A stretch of 64,000 nt of DNA from NCBI GenBank assembly GCA_938743325.2, contig OW568862.1, positions 597,501 to 661,500 of the forward strand, read 5' to 3'. This document shows, in pieces, positions 1 through 11,866 of this stretch. Below the pieces are notes generated by a model. The model ran no database searches. It was not told the origin of the DNA and saw only the letters and a program-made list of their open reading frames with translations. Position 1 is the stretch's first letter. Each line of letters opens with the position of its first letter. This DNA is from Pycnococcus provasolii. Lineage: Eukaryota > Chlorophyta > Pseudoscourfieldiophyceae > Pseudoscourfieldiales > Pycnococcaceae. The position numbers and the translations under genes are program-made.

Positions 1-1402
1 TCGGTTCCGTCACCAGTGCAATTGTAGTACTTGTCCAAGCGATCCTCCTCGCCGGTGTCAAGCTTCTTCTCCTTGTAGAGTTCACACCACTTGGTCGTGG
101 GGAATTGCGCGCTGGCGACGGGGAACACCTCGCTCTTCGAGCGAGTGATGCCACCGTACTCGCGATAGTTGCCGAAGCGGAACGTAAGTTTGTCGTCGTC
201 CGAGTCGTACGCCGCGATCTGGAACTTCGCGAAGCCATCCACGGCGGACATTGGCACGGGCAGCACGGGGAGGTTGGACGCGATGGGCGAGGAGTTGATC
301 CGGCCCAGCGGGTCTTTCTCGAGGTAAATCTCCGTCTCGAGGCGGAAGCGGCCCTCGGCGTTGTTGTTCAGCAGAACCTGGAGCCGGTCGTCGCACGTTC
401 CGGCGGGCGACAGGCCCTTGTAGTTCGACTCGTCATTCACGTCCAGGAAGGGGTTGTAGTTGCACTCGTACAGGCGGTATCCACCCGTGAAGAACGCGGT
501 GAACGTGCGCTGGTACGGGTACTTGTGCCGGAACTTGGCCTGACCCTGCAGGTAGTTGCCAGTGATCGCGTTTTTCGTCTCGTCGATCGTCGTCACGTCC
601 ATCGCCACGTCAACCGTGTTGCCCGCGTCGTCGCCGAGGAACATGCCGTAGATGTCGTCCCACGAACCGCAACGCTCAGGCTGCATGGTCGGGTTGTCCC
701 TGAACAGCTTGCAAGCGTCGTGCGCAGCCTTGTTATCGAACTCCGTGAACAAGGGTCTCCCGCCAGTCTCGTTGGCTTTCTTGAAGTCGCACTGGAACGG
801 GCTTGCACACGGCACAACGTTGTCCTGATTGTTGTTCTGCTTAATCGGCGGAAACTTGATGACGAGCTTGGACACGGTGTTGGGGATAAACCTCGGATTG
901 CTCAGACGGCATCCGTGGTAATCTGTGCAACCTCCGGCAACGTCGAGCTCCGCAGCGGTGGCATTCTGGCAGTCGAGACGCACAGCGCTCGATGCCATAC
1001 AGTCCACCTTAACGGGGTTTTCCGTGACTGACGGGTTGCCGCGCGACGCCACAGGAATGCGCGAGGAGTCGTCGAGGCAGAAGGGGCAGTCGAAGCAAGA
1101 CTTCATCTCAAGATCGCTCTTCAACGCGCAGTCACGCAACGCCGCCGTGCCCGCGTCGACGAATCCAGACGCAAACAAGGAAGCGGTGCTGACGTCGGTC
1201 TTATACTTTAGCTCAGAGCCGTAGAAGATCTTGTTGCCTTGCGCTTCGCTGGGGGCCAACTCGAGCCACTGCTCTCCGAAGTAGCTACCCCAGTTGTAGT
1301 TGCGGCGATAAGCACCTTTGAAGGTGAACTCCACCTGCGCACCGGTGTCGTCACTTACACCTGTGGGTGCCCACGAAAGCGTTCCATAGCGGAAGTGCGA
1401 CG
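1..1402 (-). CDS. Giant LamG/Kelch-family surface protein, N-terminal part (3' end beyond window)
   Basis: Reading the minus strand from 1402 gives an open frame matching the N-terminal ~470 residues of the giant protein at 36-48 kb: both begin SHFRxGTxSWA, share YRRNYNWGSYFGEQWL, IYGMFLGD, LLNNNAEGRFRLE, LPVLPVPMSAVDG and FGNYxEYGGxTRSK. The frame is still open at base 1, so the rest lies to the left. An acceptor (CCAACAG before base 1402) leaves a phase-1 exon start, exactly as in the 36-kb paralogue, so a signal-peptide exon should lie upstream; none is visible up to the gap at 1501-1700 and it may be hidden there. It is transcribed away from the LamG gene starting at 2032. This N-terminal module has no name known to me; a secreted surface or matrix role is inferred from the family. 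The opposite strand also has a long frame here, which is antisense shadow. Confidence 0.75.
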
Positions 1403-2031
1403 CTGTTGGACGTGTATTTGATCAAAGTGGTTGTGTGATCGGCGCGTGTTAGCATAAGTTTTGAACCCGCATATAGGTCAAGGAGACAAACGAGTCGCCA
1501 NNNNNNNNNNNNNNNNNNNNNNNNNNNNNNNNNNNNNNNNNNNNNNNNNNNNNNNNNNNNNNNNNNNNNNNNNNNNNNNNNNNNNNNNNNNNNNNNNNNN
1601 NNNNNNNNNNNNNNNNNNNNNNNNNNNNNNNNNNNNNNNNNNNNNNNNNNNNNNNNNNNNNNNNNNNNNNNNNNNNNNNNNNNNNNNNNNNNNNNNNNNN
1701 CTCCCCCCCACCCCTGCCCATCCAGGCAATCTGGCAATCTGGCAATCTGGCAAAAACCGTGCCCAGACACTCTGTCATCTGGCGGGAACGGTTCTGGGCC
1801 CTCCTCGCCGGCGCCCGAGACTTTTCAGGCGCGAATGGACGGCGGAGAGCGCATCGCGCGGATCCCGGGGGCCCTCCGTGTTGCTCGCCAGCCGAGCTCC
1901 TTGGAACGGAGGCCCCGAAAAGGAGGATCCCGCCTTCCCCTTCCCCTTCCCCTTCCCCTCCAGCCAGTCCCGTCCCGTCCCCGCCCGGCCGCCCCGACAC
2001 CAACCACCCATCTTCAAACCTACGCCTGGCC
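1403..2031. promoter_or_regulatory. Shared 5' region of two divergent LamG-family genes
   Basis: This interval separates the first recognisable exon of the minus-strand LamG gene from the ATG at 2032 of the plus-strand one, so it must hold both 5' regions and the missing first exon of the left gene. A third of it is assembly gap. The right flank carries three tandem GGCAATCT units (about 1725-1748) and a CCTTCCCC run near 1935-1960. No TATA element can be defended. Confidence 0.35.
1501..1700. other. Assembly gap (200 N)
   Basis: Exactly 200 undetermined bases. The round number suggests a scaffolding placeholder rather than a measured distance. It sits between two divergent members of one gene family, where mis-joining of paralogous repeats is a real risk. 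Confidence 0.99.
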
Positions 2032-5000
2032 ATGGCCGCCATGGCGAGAGCGTGGCTCGCGGTGATGGCCGCGTGCCTCATTGCGGGAAACTCCCTTGCG
2101 CAAGGTACGTATTCACTGCTCGTTAGCTCTCCGCTCGGCCAACCACGCGTGCGCGCGCGGGATGGGGGGTGTAAGTGTTCCCGTGGGGGAACTCGATCGA
2201 AGTCGGCATGACGCTGTCATGGTCGGGGTGGAGCGCAAGTACCTTGAGAAGCGTTCGTCGTAGTGGCGTGGCCGCTGTCAAAGCAACTAGATTCTCACCC
2301 CAAAAACTCATACAACTCCACGCTCACGACTCGCCTCTAAACACAACAGCGCAAGAACTAACCATGCAGACCATCCTTCGCTTTGACTGTAAGTTGGCCC
2401 TCGTTTGGTTCTCGGGCGAGGATGTCGGCAAGTTCGGCATCTTTGACAACGGCGTCAAGTACGAAACCGTGGAGACTTTTGAGGGCCACATGTGGCACCA
2501 CAGCGGTCTCGTTGTGACCGAGGACGGACAGGCGCGCCTGTACGTCGACGGCCAGCTGCAGGAGATCAGGAGCCAGGCAACGCAAGCGACGAGCACTGAG
2601 GTGCTTGTCAACGAATATCCCAACAAGTGCCCCACGAGCACTTTTGCGAGCAAGGCTGAGCGCCGTGCGGGACACGCCAGCGATAACGAGTACATGATGG
2701 ATGCTCCCGTTCACGGAAGTACGCGATCGCCGGTTCCGAACGGGTACCTCACCTCGTACAACGCAACGTCAAAGAAGTACGAGGTGGATTCTCTGCAGAG
2801 TTTCTGCAAGGACTGCTGCACGGCACCCACTGGTCGGCGCCGTGAACTCTTGGAGACGGCCAATACGGTGGCGGGGCTGAGCTCGTGCACGTTCCGAATG
2901 GCAACAGGTTGCACGCAGGGAGGCGTGGACGTGCAGCACTCGTTCGACGGTTTTCTGGACGAAGTTGCTGTGTGGAACCGCCCGATCACTGAGGCGGAGA
3001 TGAGCTCGACGATGTTCCAGATGCCGCAGGCTCTTTCCTCTTCCGAAATGATGGCTCCCCGCGGTGTGCAGGTCGACTACACGGCAGGCCGCGTTCTGTA
3101 TGCGCGCTTCAACAACCCGTGCATGGAGGCTCCGGCACGCCCTGACCCGGTGGCATCAGCACCACCGTCTCCCGCTGGAAACGCGGGCAGGCGCGAGCTC
3201 GAGGAGAAGTTCAGCGACATCGTTGACGCCACGTCGTACGTGTCCATGGAAGCTGACGTTTTGAACAAGTACTCGAAGGGTGTACGCCGCCCGATGGTGA
3301 CGGACTATGCCGTGCGCACGGCGGGTGCGTTCGACGCTGTCAGTGGTGAGTACCTTGTGATTGACGGGTCGGACGACATCGAACTGATTGGACTCCGGAA
3401 CGAGGACTACAAGAGCCCCACGCTCAAGTACGCATACACCGGCGTGCCGTGGGCACCGCCGATGGTTGCCCACGCGGTCGTGGACGGATATATGCCCGGC
3501 AACCTGCCAGTGCAGGGTGGCATGACAGTGACGATGGGCGGAATCGGTTTCGCCAAGTCGAAGTTCCTGAAGTGCGTCAACGTCCACCAACATGCCGACG
3601 GCGAACTTGCGCGTCACCCGGACATGTATGGCTACAGTGCGCAGAAGTACGAGGCGAGCCACTACACTCGCGCGGCGCTCACTGTCGCGCCAAAGGGCCA
3701 CCACTACACGTTTGAGACGATCCCACACCACGTGGTGTCCAACACCACCGCCATGGTGAAGCTTGCCCCGTTTGAGCTGCTGCCTCACTTCGACCCTCTG
3801 GATAACCGCAAGGCTGATCGTAAGACGTACGTGCAGCAGTGCTCTGCGCCGTCTGTGACGGCGAGCTGTCCGACGAACTATCCGTACGACACAGGCGCGT
3901 CAAAGATCTGCGGATACTGCCCTGACACGGGTGCCGAGCGCTCGGACTGGTTCAACACCGCGAGCGCCTTCAACACCAACCGTAACGGAAAGGTCCCGCC
4001 CTACCAATCGATTAAGTGCCGTGGTGCGGATACGAAATACGGAGCTTTCGGTGGATCGTTCTCTAGCTGCGAAGTCAACCAGGCTGGTGCTGCTGTCGCG
4101 ACGCTTTCGGACAACTTCCACGAGGACTTCATATACGGAGGCTACGAGATGGTCACCTGCGATCTCGATGCCACAGCAACCCCGAGTGATTTCTGGTACA
4201 TCGGCGTGTCGAACGATGACCTCGCGACTTCCTCGCCACCTACGGACGTGCGCTACACCGAGCACGCGCTCGAGCTCGACGGAAAGCACACGGTCACTCC
4301 CACACCGGCGCCATCTGGCAAGATGTTTTCGATGTACTTCAATGTGCAGGGCGAAGAAAGTGGCGAGCAGAAGCTGATGGAGCTGGGAGGCGACCTTACT
4401 CTGTTGGTGACTGTGGCGCCAAAGGACGGCGTCCAGGTTGCCAACATCGCATTGAAGTACAAGGCAGGTGGCGTTGAAGTTCCCCAAATCATCAAGGAGA
4501 ACATTGGGTTTAAGACGTGGCACAGCATCGTGATCTCGGTTAAGGCTGGGGGCACGAAGGCGCTATTCGATATGGAGCTCATTGACCTGTCCATGGTGGT
4601 CATCGAGGGCGGCGAGTCGAAGGAGCTGACGGCGATTGCAGCAAGCTTCAATGGCCTTATCGATGAGGTGAGCGTATACTCGAACAACCTCGAAGATGGC
4701 GTGACTGCAGAGGCGGCGATCAGCAAGGTGGTTGGCCCTAAGAGCGATGAGGGCCGTGTCGCACACATTGTGTTCAAGTCAACAGACATCGCCGATGGCC
4801 AGGAGGGCACAGCGCAGGTTTCCATCCAGGGCGGCGACGGCTCGTACACGCTCGTGCCGTACGCGGCACCCTGGACTCCCGCGGTGATCACCTCGGTGAC
4901 GTCTGGAGAGGAGGACCTGAACGCGCACGCTGAGGCAACTCTTGGCGACTACAAGTACGTGTCGGCGCTTTCGACGAGCCCGCCGTATCCTCACCACAAA

Positions 5001-8000
5001 ATGACAGTGACCGGATCCAACTTCGCGAACTCGCCCATGCTCGAGTGCATGTGGGGAGAGTCGAAGGTGGTCAACGAGGACGCCAAGAATCCTATCCTCG
5101 AGATGCAGGCCAAGTATAAGACGAAAGCGGAGTACATTAGCGATACCATGGTGTACTGCCCCACGCCCAAGGCGACCGCGGTCGAGACACTTGAGTTCGC
5201 CGTTGGAAGTCCGTACTTCCTCAACTCAATTAACCACTTCTTCACGGATGCCGCGCTGGAGTGTGACGGACAGGACGACTACCTTACGGGCGCTACGATC
5301 CCCAAGTACGTCAGCGCCACAGGTGGAAACACGTGGTCGATTGGCATGTGGGTTCTTCCCTACGCTGCCCCCGTTACGCGCACCGCGGTCAACCCGCCGC
5401 CGCCGCCGCCGCCGCACAGCCCGCCGCCGCCGCCGAGCCCGCCGCCGCCGCCGCCGTTCAGCCCGCCGGGTGCCCCCATCACTGGCACGAAGAAGCTTCT
5501 TTCCACGTGCGAAACATGCGACAAGAACATCCACAAGAACATTGGAATCGGCGCTGGCAATGAGTCGACGATCTTCGCTTTCGAGACAATCTCCGGCGAT
5601 ATCAAGAACCAGGCGCTGCTGATGTATGATGGAGAACGCTTCTTCTACTACGACGACGCCATCCTCGACGCCGCTTCCACAAAGGTGAGCGGCTCCAAGC
5701 CTGGTGAGTGGCATTACGTGCTCATCACCATGAACAATGGCGAGGGCGATCTGTACGTCGACGGTGTGATGCACGAGCACTTCACGACAACGGCGAAGGT
5801 GCTGGAATCTTCCAGCTTTTCGCTCTGCGCGGACATGAACACGGAAGGAACGCACGCCTCGTTCTTCGCGGGTCAAATTGACCAGATCCGCTTCTGGAAT
5901 CAGGTTGTGGATGGCAAGACGGAGCTCCTGAGCTTGGCATTCACCGATGCGAAGGCCGAAGCGGGCGTTGGCTTCTCCTTCAACGATGGGCCATATCAGC
6001 CGCTCGAGGTCAAGTCTAGCGGCGTGGAGGAGCACACGCTGACGGTGAAGAGCGATGCCGCGATCGTGTCGTCGACCGCGGCGTGGGAGCCGGTAGTTGT
6101 GATTGACACGACTCTCCCGGTCGACGTTGCCAAGGAGTGCTCCATGGCCAGCATCACGGGCGGTGAGTCCATTGGCGTCTACGCTGGCAATCTGGCTCCC
6201 AGCCAGTGGCTTGGCTTGCGATTCAAGTCGCAGGATGGCAGCACGGATATCTTCGTTCCTCCCACGATGCTCCCCGAGGTGCCGTGCTGCGGTGTCGCTC
6301 CGAAGCTCGAGATGACGGTTGTCCAACCAGAGCTTGGCCCCGGTATGACCGGCTCGATGTCAGCGGTGAACGACGCAAAGACAAGTTTGAACGGGGATGA
6401 CCTCGCGTGCCTTGCAACCGACCCGACGATCATTGACCTAACGTCTGGACTTGAGCACTACTTCCCCATGGATGTCAAGACTGGTGACGCTGTGATCGAT
6501 CTCGCGGGTGCCGCGAAGGTCGAGTACGACGCCACTTTCGCAGGCTTCGATCGCGACCAGTTTGAAGCTGCGTCGTACATGACTGGCATCTCCGGCGGCT
6601 CGTTGAATCTCATGGTAGCAGGTGGAGAGAACAGCACGATGTGCGCGTGGATTTTCATCAACTACCCGGCCAAGGGAGAGAAGCCTTTCCCCGTGCCCGT
6701 CGGTGGATGGAAGCTGCTGTGCCAGACCGAGTCAGGAACGTACCTGAACGCCGCCGTGAAGCTTGAGCTCGGTAGCGATGCGCTCGAGTTCTACGAGCCC
6801 ATCGCCACCAAGCTTCGCATGGAGGGTGTCGCGACGTTCGTCGGCCTGATTGACGACGTTTGGTTCTACAGCCGTACGCTCTCGGACGAAGAGCTTCTGG
6901 CGCGTTACTTCACGAGCGAGTATGCTGTGGATCTCAGCAAGTCTGGCCCGGTGGTTGCCGATGTGAAGGGCGTCGATGGCAAGGTCACGATAGACGCGTG
7001 GATCTACCCGGAGAAGCTCGAGAAGTACCAAACTATTTTTGCTAGCAAGGGACCGCACATCGCGTTCGGCCTCAATGAGGACAAGCTCAGCTTCGCGGTG
7101 TACACCGGAGCGTCGTGCAAGGCGGAGCCGTGCTCCAACTTCCGTGAGTACTCCTCTCCCAAGGCGACGGTTGTGGAGGGTGCGTGGACCCACGTTGCCG
7201 TGGCTTACGACGGCCACCGCATGATGTTCTTCGTTGACGGAATCATGCTCGACTATGTGAAGTACGCGAAGGAAGAACTCGTGCCGGGCACGACGGAATT
7301 CTACGTTGGCATGGAGTCTGCTGAGGACTTCGCTCACCCTCTGTTCAACGTTCCGGAGAACGTGCGCAAGTTCCAGGGTATGATCTACGATCTCGACGTG
7401 TCTTCAGGCGCCACGCCTCCGTGGTGGCAGAAAGCTGAGGTGCAGTGCACGCGCCGTGATCGCACGAACACGAACTCGTATGTGCACTTCGAAGGCGTGG
7501 GCGACATGGTTAACGGCTATGGCTCAGGGGACATCGTTGTCACCGGCGTTTTGGGTCGCTACGTGAACGTTTCGTACGACGACCCGACGATCATTTCGTC
7601 GACGACCGTGTACGGCGCTGACTCGTACGAGTCGATGAGCTCCGCGTCTGGCGAGTACACTATCACCGCTCGCACCGCGTGCGGCAAGAAGCGCTTGCTT
7701 GGCGGAGAGCAGTTCGCCGTGACAATGACTGGCCAGGACGTGGCGCCTGTGCAGCCCGTCGTAACGGACACGCTGGACGGCAACTACCACGTCAAGTACG
7801 ACGGCGCGTGCGGCAAGTACCAGACGCGCATCACGCTCGGCGGCACGCTCGTGGACACGTTTGTCACGACTGTGAAGCCCAGCGACACTGATGCCAAGAG
7901 CAGCGAGATTATCGGGGGTGAGCCCGCGCCCGTTTGCTTCGGAACGCCCCAGACGTTCACGATCCAGGCAAAGGACGCGTTCGGGTGCAACAAGGACGAC

Positions 8001-11000
8001 GACAAGGACATGTGGGTGGTTTCCGTGAAGGGACCGCACGATGTGGACGCTAAGGTCACGTCCATTGGCGGTGGCAAGTACTCTGTCTGGTTCGTGCCGG
8101 AGCAGCGTGGCAGCTACCACGTGACGATTTCGCTCATGAAAAACGAAACACAGGACGAAATGGTGCAATTCTGCCTCGATGTCTGCGAGGGTGGATCCGC
8201 TCAGTTCGACGGCTCGAACGCCATCGAGGTGCTCGAGAAGGGACACGGCGATCTCGACCTCGCTTCGGAGACGGTGACCATCTCCGCGTGGATTCAGGCG
8301 CCGCAGTCGGCGACGAAGAGCTACATTCTTTACAAGGGAACGCGTGCCGAGGCTGACGCGGACAGCTACACGAAGACGTACTCGATGTACCTGTCCAACG
8401 ACGGAGTTTGCGTGGAGCTGTACGTCGGTCGCGCGGAGATTCGCAAGGCGTGCACGACGGAGTACGCGTACGGCACGTGGCAGCACATCGCCGCTGTGTA
8501 CGATGGTACGTCGCTGACAATGTTTGTGAACGGCGCTGTGTCTGGCACTGCCACCACCTTCGAGGTCTCGAAGGCGGTACACAAGAACAACTACGACCAC
8601 CCCCTGCAGATTGGATACAAGCTGAGCGGTAAGGTGGACGAGGTGAAGCTTTTCATGACGGATCTGACAGCTGACGAGGTGATGCAGACGATGTACTGTC
8701 CAGGCTTCCAAGACTTCCCCGTTGCGGCGTACTTCTCGTTCAACGAGAAGTTCGCGACGCAGGTGCGCGGCTTCGGCACGTCCATGTGCACGCCTGACAG
8801 CACTGAGGCCTTCGAGGGAAGTTGCCTCGTCGGAACGCTCGAGGGAGCGACGCTCATCGACGAGACGCCCATCACGAAGCCCGTCGTGGAAATGCTCTCC
8901 GAAACGCGCTCCATCTTCGACGCGTCGTACGAAGGAGCGCTCGTCTACACGTCCGGCACTGTCGGAGGCATCGCAAGGGTGCACGCCGTGGACACGTGCG
9001 GATACTCGTTCGTGAACGGCGTCGCGAGCACGAATGCATTCACGTCTGACGTCGATCTCATCGCTGATAGCTTCGAAGGTCCGATCTGCCCCGCGTACCC
9101 GCGCACCACTGTGACACCCATGTCGCCGGCACCAGTCCCTCTGCTCGAGCCGTCGACGTGCACGACGCGCAACTTCGCCCTCCCGTACGTGAAGGGAGAC
9201 GTCTACCACGTGAAGGTTTCCAGCGAGAAGGCTGGCGACTACAACGTGACAACGAAGGTGTCGAGCACGTCCAAAACGGTCGCGGTGACGCCGGCAGAGG
9301 TGGTCCCCGGTGCTCCCGCGAAGATCGTACTGAGCGGCGCAAGCTTGGCAGTGAACCCCGAGGCGGGTGTGCCATTCGCGATTGGCATGAAGCTGATGGA
9401 CGCCGCCGAAAATGTCGTCGAAACCGAGCACGCCGTTAAGGCTAAGTTCACGCTGGTGGGCAAGCCGTATACCGCTGTCGTTGACGGCGTGTCAGTGTTC
9501 TTCAGCGATGTTGGCGAGTACGTGTCCGAGGTGACGTTCGCCAAGCCGGGAACGTACACGGCTGTGTTCGAGCTCGTCGACTCCGTCGCCGAGGTGTTTA
9601 TGGAGGACGATACCGGAATGAAGCCGATGAACGGCGTCGTGGATGTGACCGTGAAGAGCGGCAAGTGGCGTCCTCTTATTACGAACATGGCGAACGCGAA
9701 CATGCCGAGCACGGCGCGCCGCTTCGAGCACTCCGCCTTCATGATGGGATCCGACATGTACCTGTGGGGAGGCGCGGCGTACGACAAGAGCTACCTGAGC
9801 GACCTGAAGAAGCTGTCGAACGCGGACGGAATGACCGCTCGCGAGACGAACTACTTCATGAAGAAGGTGGTGGTGTCGTCGACGGTGGAATCCTCGGATG
9901 CGGTCACCGTGGAGGTGATCGTGAACACGAAGGAGCTGATTGACTCGGTCAAGATGCATCCTATGTGCAAGGACCTGATGTTCGAGGATCCGTCCAGCGG
10001 GCCGCTCTACTACTACATCGCCGACCACACGTGCGGCTCGGAAGCCACGCGCGTTTTCGTCAAGCTGCCCAAGGCGACGATTGGAGACATGGTGGTGAAC
10101 ATGTACTACGGCAATGCCGCCGCCGTCTCCAGCCCGTATGCCGACGCGTCCATGGTGCTCGACATCTACGACGGATTCGAGAGTCCCGAGGGTGCTGACG
10201 CGCTCTCCTTGGACGAGGGATGCGGAAGCGCGGAAGTTCCGCTCGAGCACGTGTACAGCATGGTTTCAGAAGAAGCTTACACGGGCGAAAGGGTTCTGAA
10301 GCTCACGGGATCGGGCAAGGTTGCGTTTCACGCGAACAATTCGTTGGCGGGCAGCGAAAGCTTTAAGATGATTGCCGCATTCTGGGACGACGGCTCGTGC
10401 AAGTCTGCGGCGTACATCTCGCCCGACTTCACGACGTGCGGCTCCACGGGTCAGGGCAAGCCCACTCTCCCGAATGACGGTTCAGCGCCGCTCGACGCGC
10501 GCAGCACAGCGCTCGGCACGTACACGCTCTCGACGGAGGCGAAGTATGCCGTGTCATCGCCGTGGCAGAGTACGTCGCAGGATCGTGAAGCCGGATGGCA
10601 TTTGCTGGAGGTGGTGTCGTCGCCAGCTGGCATGAAAGCCATGGTGGACGGCGTCATGGTGAAGGAGTCTGAAGCGGCGATCGCGTTCCAGTACATCTCC
10701 ATCACCACTGGATTAGGTGTTGACGCTGCGCCGCATCCCGACCTCAAAGATGCGGTGACCTACTGGGATGAAGTGATGGCCTACAAGTACCACGAGGGAG
10801 TGGTCGCGACCGTGGACGGAGCTGAGGAGACTGTCGCGTACGTGGAGAATAGGGACTGGTCTGACGTCACGGTTGAAGGAGAGGCCCCGCCGCCGCGCTA
10901 CAGCCACAGCACCGTCGTATACGGCGATGCCGTCTACGTCTTTGGCGGCGAGCGCAGCTCGTACGCGTTCAATGACGTGTGGAAGCTCGAGATCTCGGGA

Positions 11001-11663
11001 TCCACGGCGAAGTGGACTTACATCACGCCGATGACAGCGAGTGGAACGGCGGCTGGTGCTGCCACGGTCCCGAGCCCGCGCTTCGACCACGTTGCGGTGG
11101 TTGTGGGGGATGAGATGATTGTGATGGGTGGACGTGATCGCAAGGACATCCATGCCGACATGTGGAGCTTCTCCTTCAAGACGCACGAGTGGAAGATGGT
11201 CGCAGCAAGCACTGTGATGGGCGGACGATTCGGACACGCAGCTGCGGCAGTCGACGGCTCCGTCTTTTTGGCGGGAGGCTACACCGCCGCAGGATTCAGC
11301 ACCGGCTTTTACAGCTGCACCGTCGACGGCCAGTGCAAGGACCTCAGTGTGGGATGTGACGAGGCGCCGGGCAGGGCCACGCTTACTAGTCTTGGCGTTG
11401 AGGCACGCATCGGCCACGCGCTGGTGAATGCTGGAGACAAGCAGCTTGTGCTGTTTGGAGGGTACTCGGCGGAGGGAGTTGGATTCAGCAGCTTCTACCG
11501 TTTCGACGTTCCTGACTGCAGCTGGGAGACTATCGAGGTGGATGGCACGCCTCTCGCTCGCTACGAGGCTGGCGTTGGCATGATGGCTGGAAATCGGCTC
11601 TTTGTGCACGGCGGCCATGTGGATGGCGGCTTCGAGGACCACGTCTTCGTGGTGCCGGTGTAA
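2032..11663 (+). CDS. Giant secreted LamG / TIG / filamin / DUF2341 / Kelch protein (short paralogue)
   Basis: Exon 1 (2032-2104) encodes a signal peptide (MAAMARAWLAVMAACLIAG, then NSLAQ) and ends in phase 1 at G|GTACGT. Exon 2 (2350-11663) follows the acceptor ACAACAG and stays open for 9.3 kb; the joined protein is about 3,128 residues. Order: LamG (about 35-245, WHHSGLV then LYVDGQLQ); TIG/IPT-like (about 390-440); a further LamG-like unit; Pro-rich tract (about 1040-1066); LamG (about 1140-1165, GEWHYVLI, DLYVDGV); LamG (about 1635-1660, WTHVAVAYDG); two filamin-like Ig repeats (about 1790-1955); LamG (about 2065-2085, WQHIAAVYDG); one Kelch blade (about 2480-2520); DUF2341-like plus LamG-like insert (about 2525-2860); remaining Kelch blades to the end. 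No membrane anchor is visible, so it is probably secreted. Compared with the 36-kb paralogue it lacks the first ~850 residues; its signal peptide joins directly to the first LamG. Carbohydrate or glycoprotein binding is inferred from the domains. Confidence 0.88.
5393..5470 (+). repeat. Pro-rich (CCG)n-type coding repeat
   Basis: A run of CCG codons broken by CACAGC and AGC encodes P-rich stretches of the form SPPPPPSPPPPPPFSPP inside the LamG protein. Such Ser-Pro(n) tracts are typical of hydroxyproline-rich glycoproteins of green-algal cell walls. The 36-kb paralogue has a longer tract at the same place (42123-42210), so the two DNA tracts can differ by slippage. Confidence 0.85.
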
Positions 11664-11699
11664 GGGGAGAGATTGCGAGAGAGAGATCGGTGTTTTTTT

Positions 11700-11866
11700 C
11701 CTTTGATTCAACAGCATTTTTACAGTAAGCTGCAGTAAATAATTGCCGCTTTCCGCCAAACAAAAAAATATAAAAAGAAGTTTTGCGTTTGTTTGTCCCT
11801 CGCACGTCGCCCAATCATGTAGAGGTCTTCCTTCCCAACCGACCCCTTATCACTGACTTTGGTTCT
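11700..11866. other. Convergent 3' ends, no gene
   Basis: Short AT-rich stretch between the stop of the plus-strand LamG gene and the stop of the minus-strand OB-fold gene. Read on the minus strand it contains TGTAA (at 11717-11721), a candidate poly(A) signal for the OB-fold gene. I see nothing else. Confidence 0.5.

Noticed and set aside
105-1031. 308-codon plus-strand frame
   Set aside because: It is antisense to the minus-strand LamG-family exon, whose protein aligns residue by residue with the 36-kb paralogue; the plus reading is His/Val/Arg-rich without domains.
5226-6326. 366-codon minus-strand frame inside the LamG gene
   Set aside because: Arg-rich antisense of the Pro-rich CCG tract and LamG domains.
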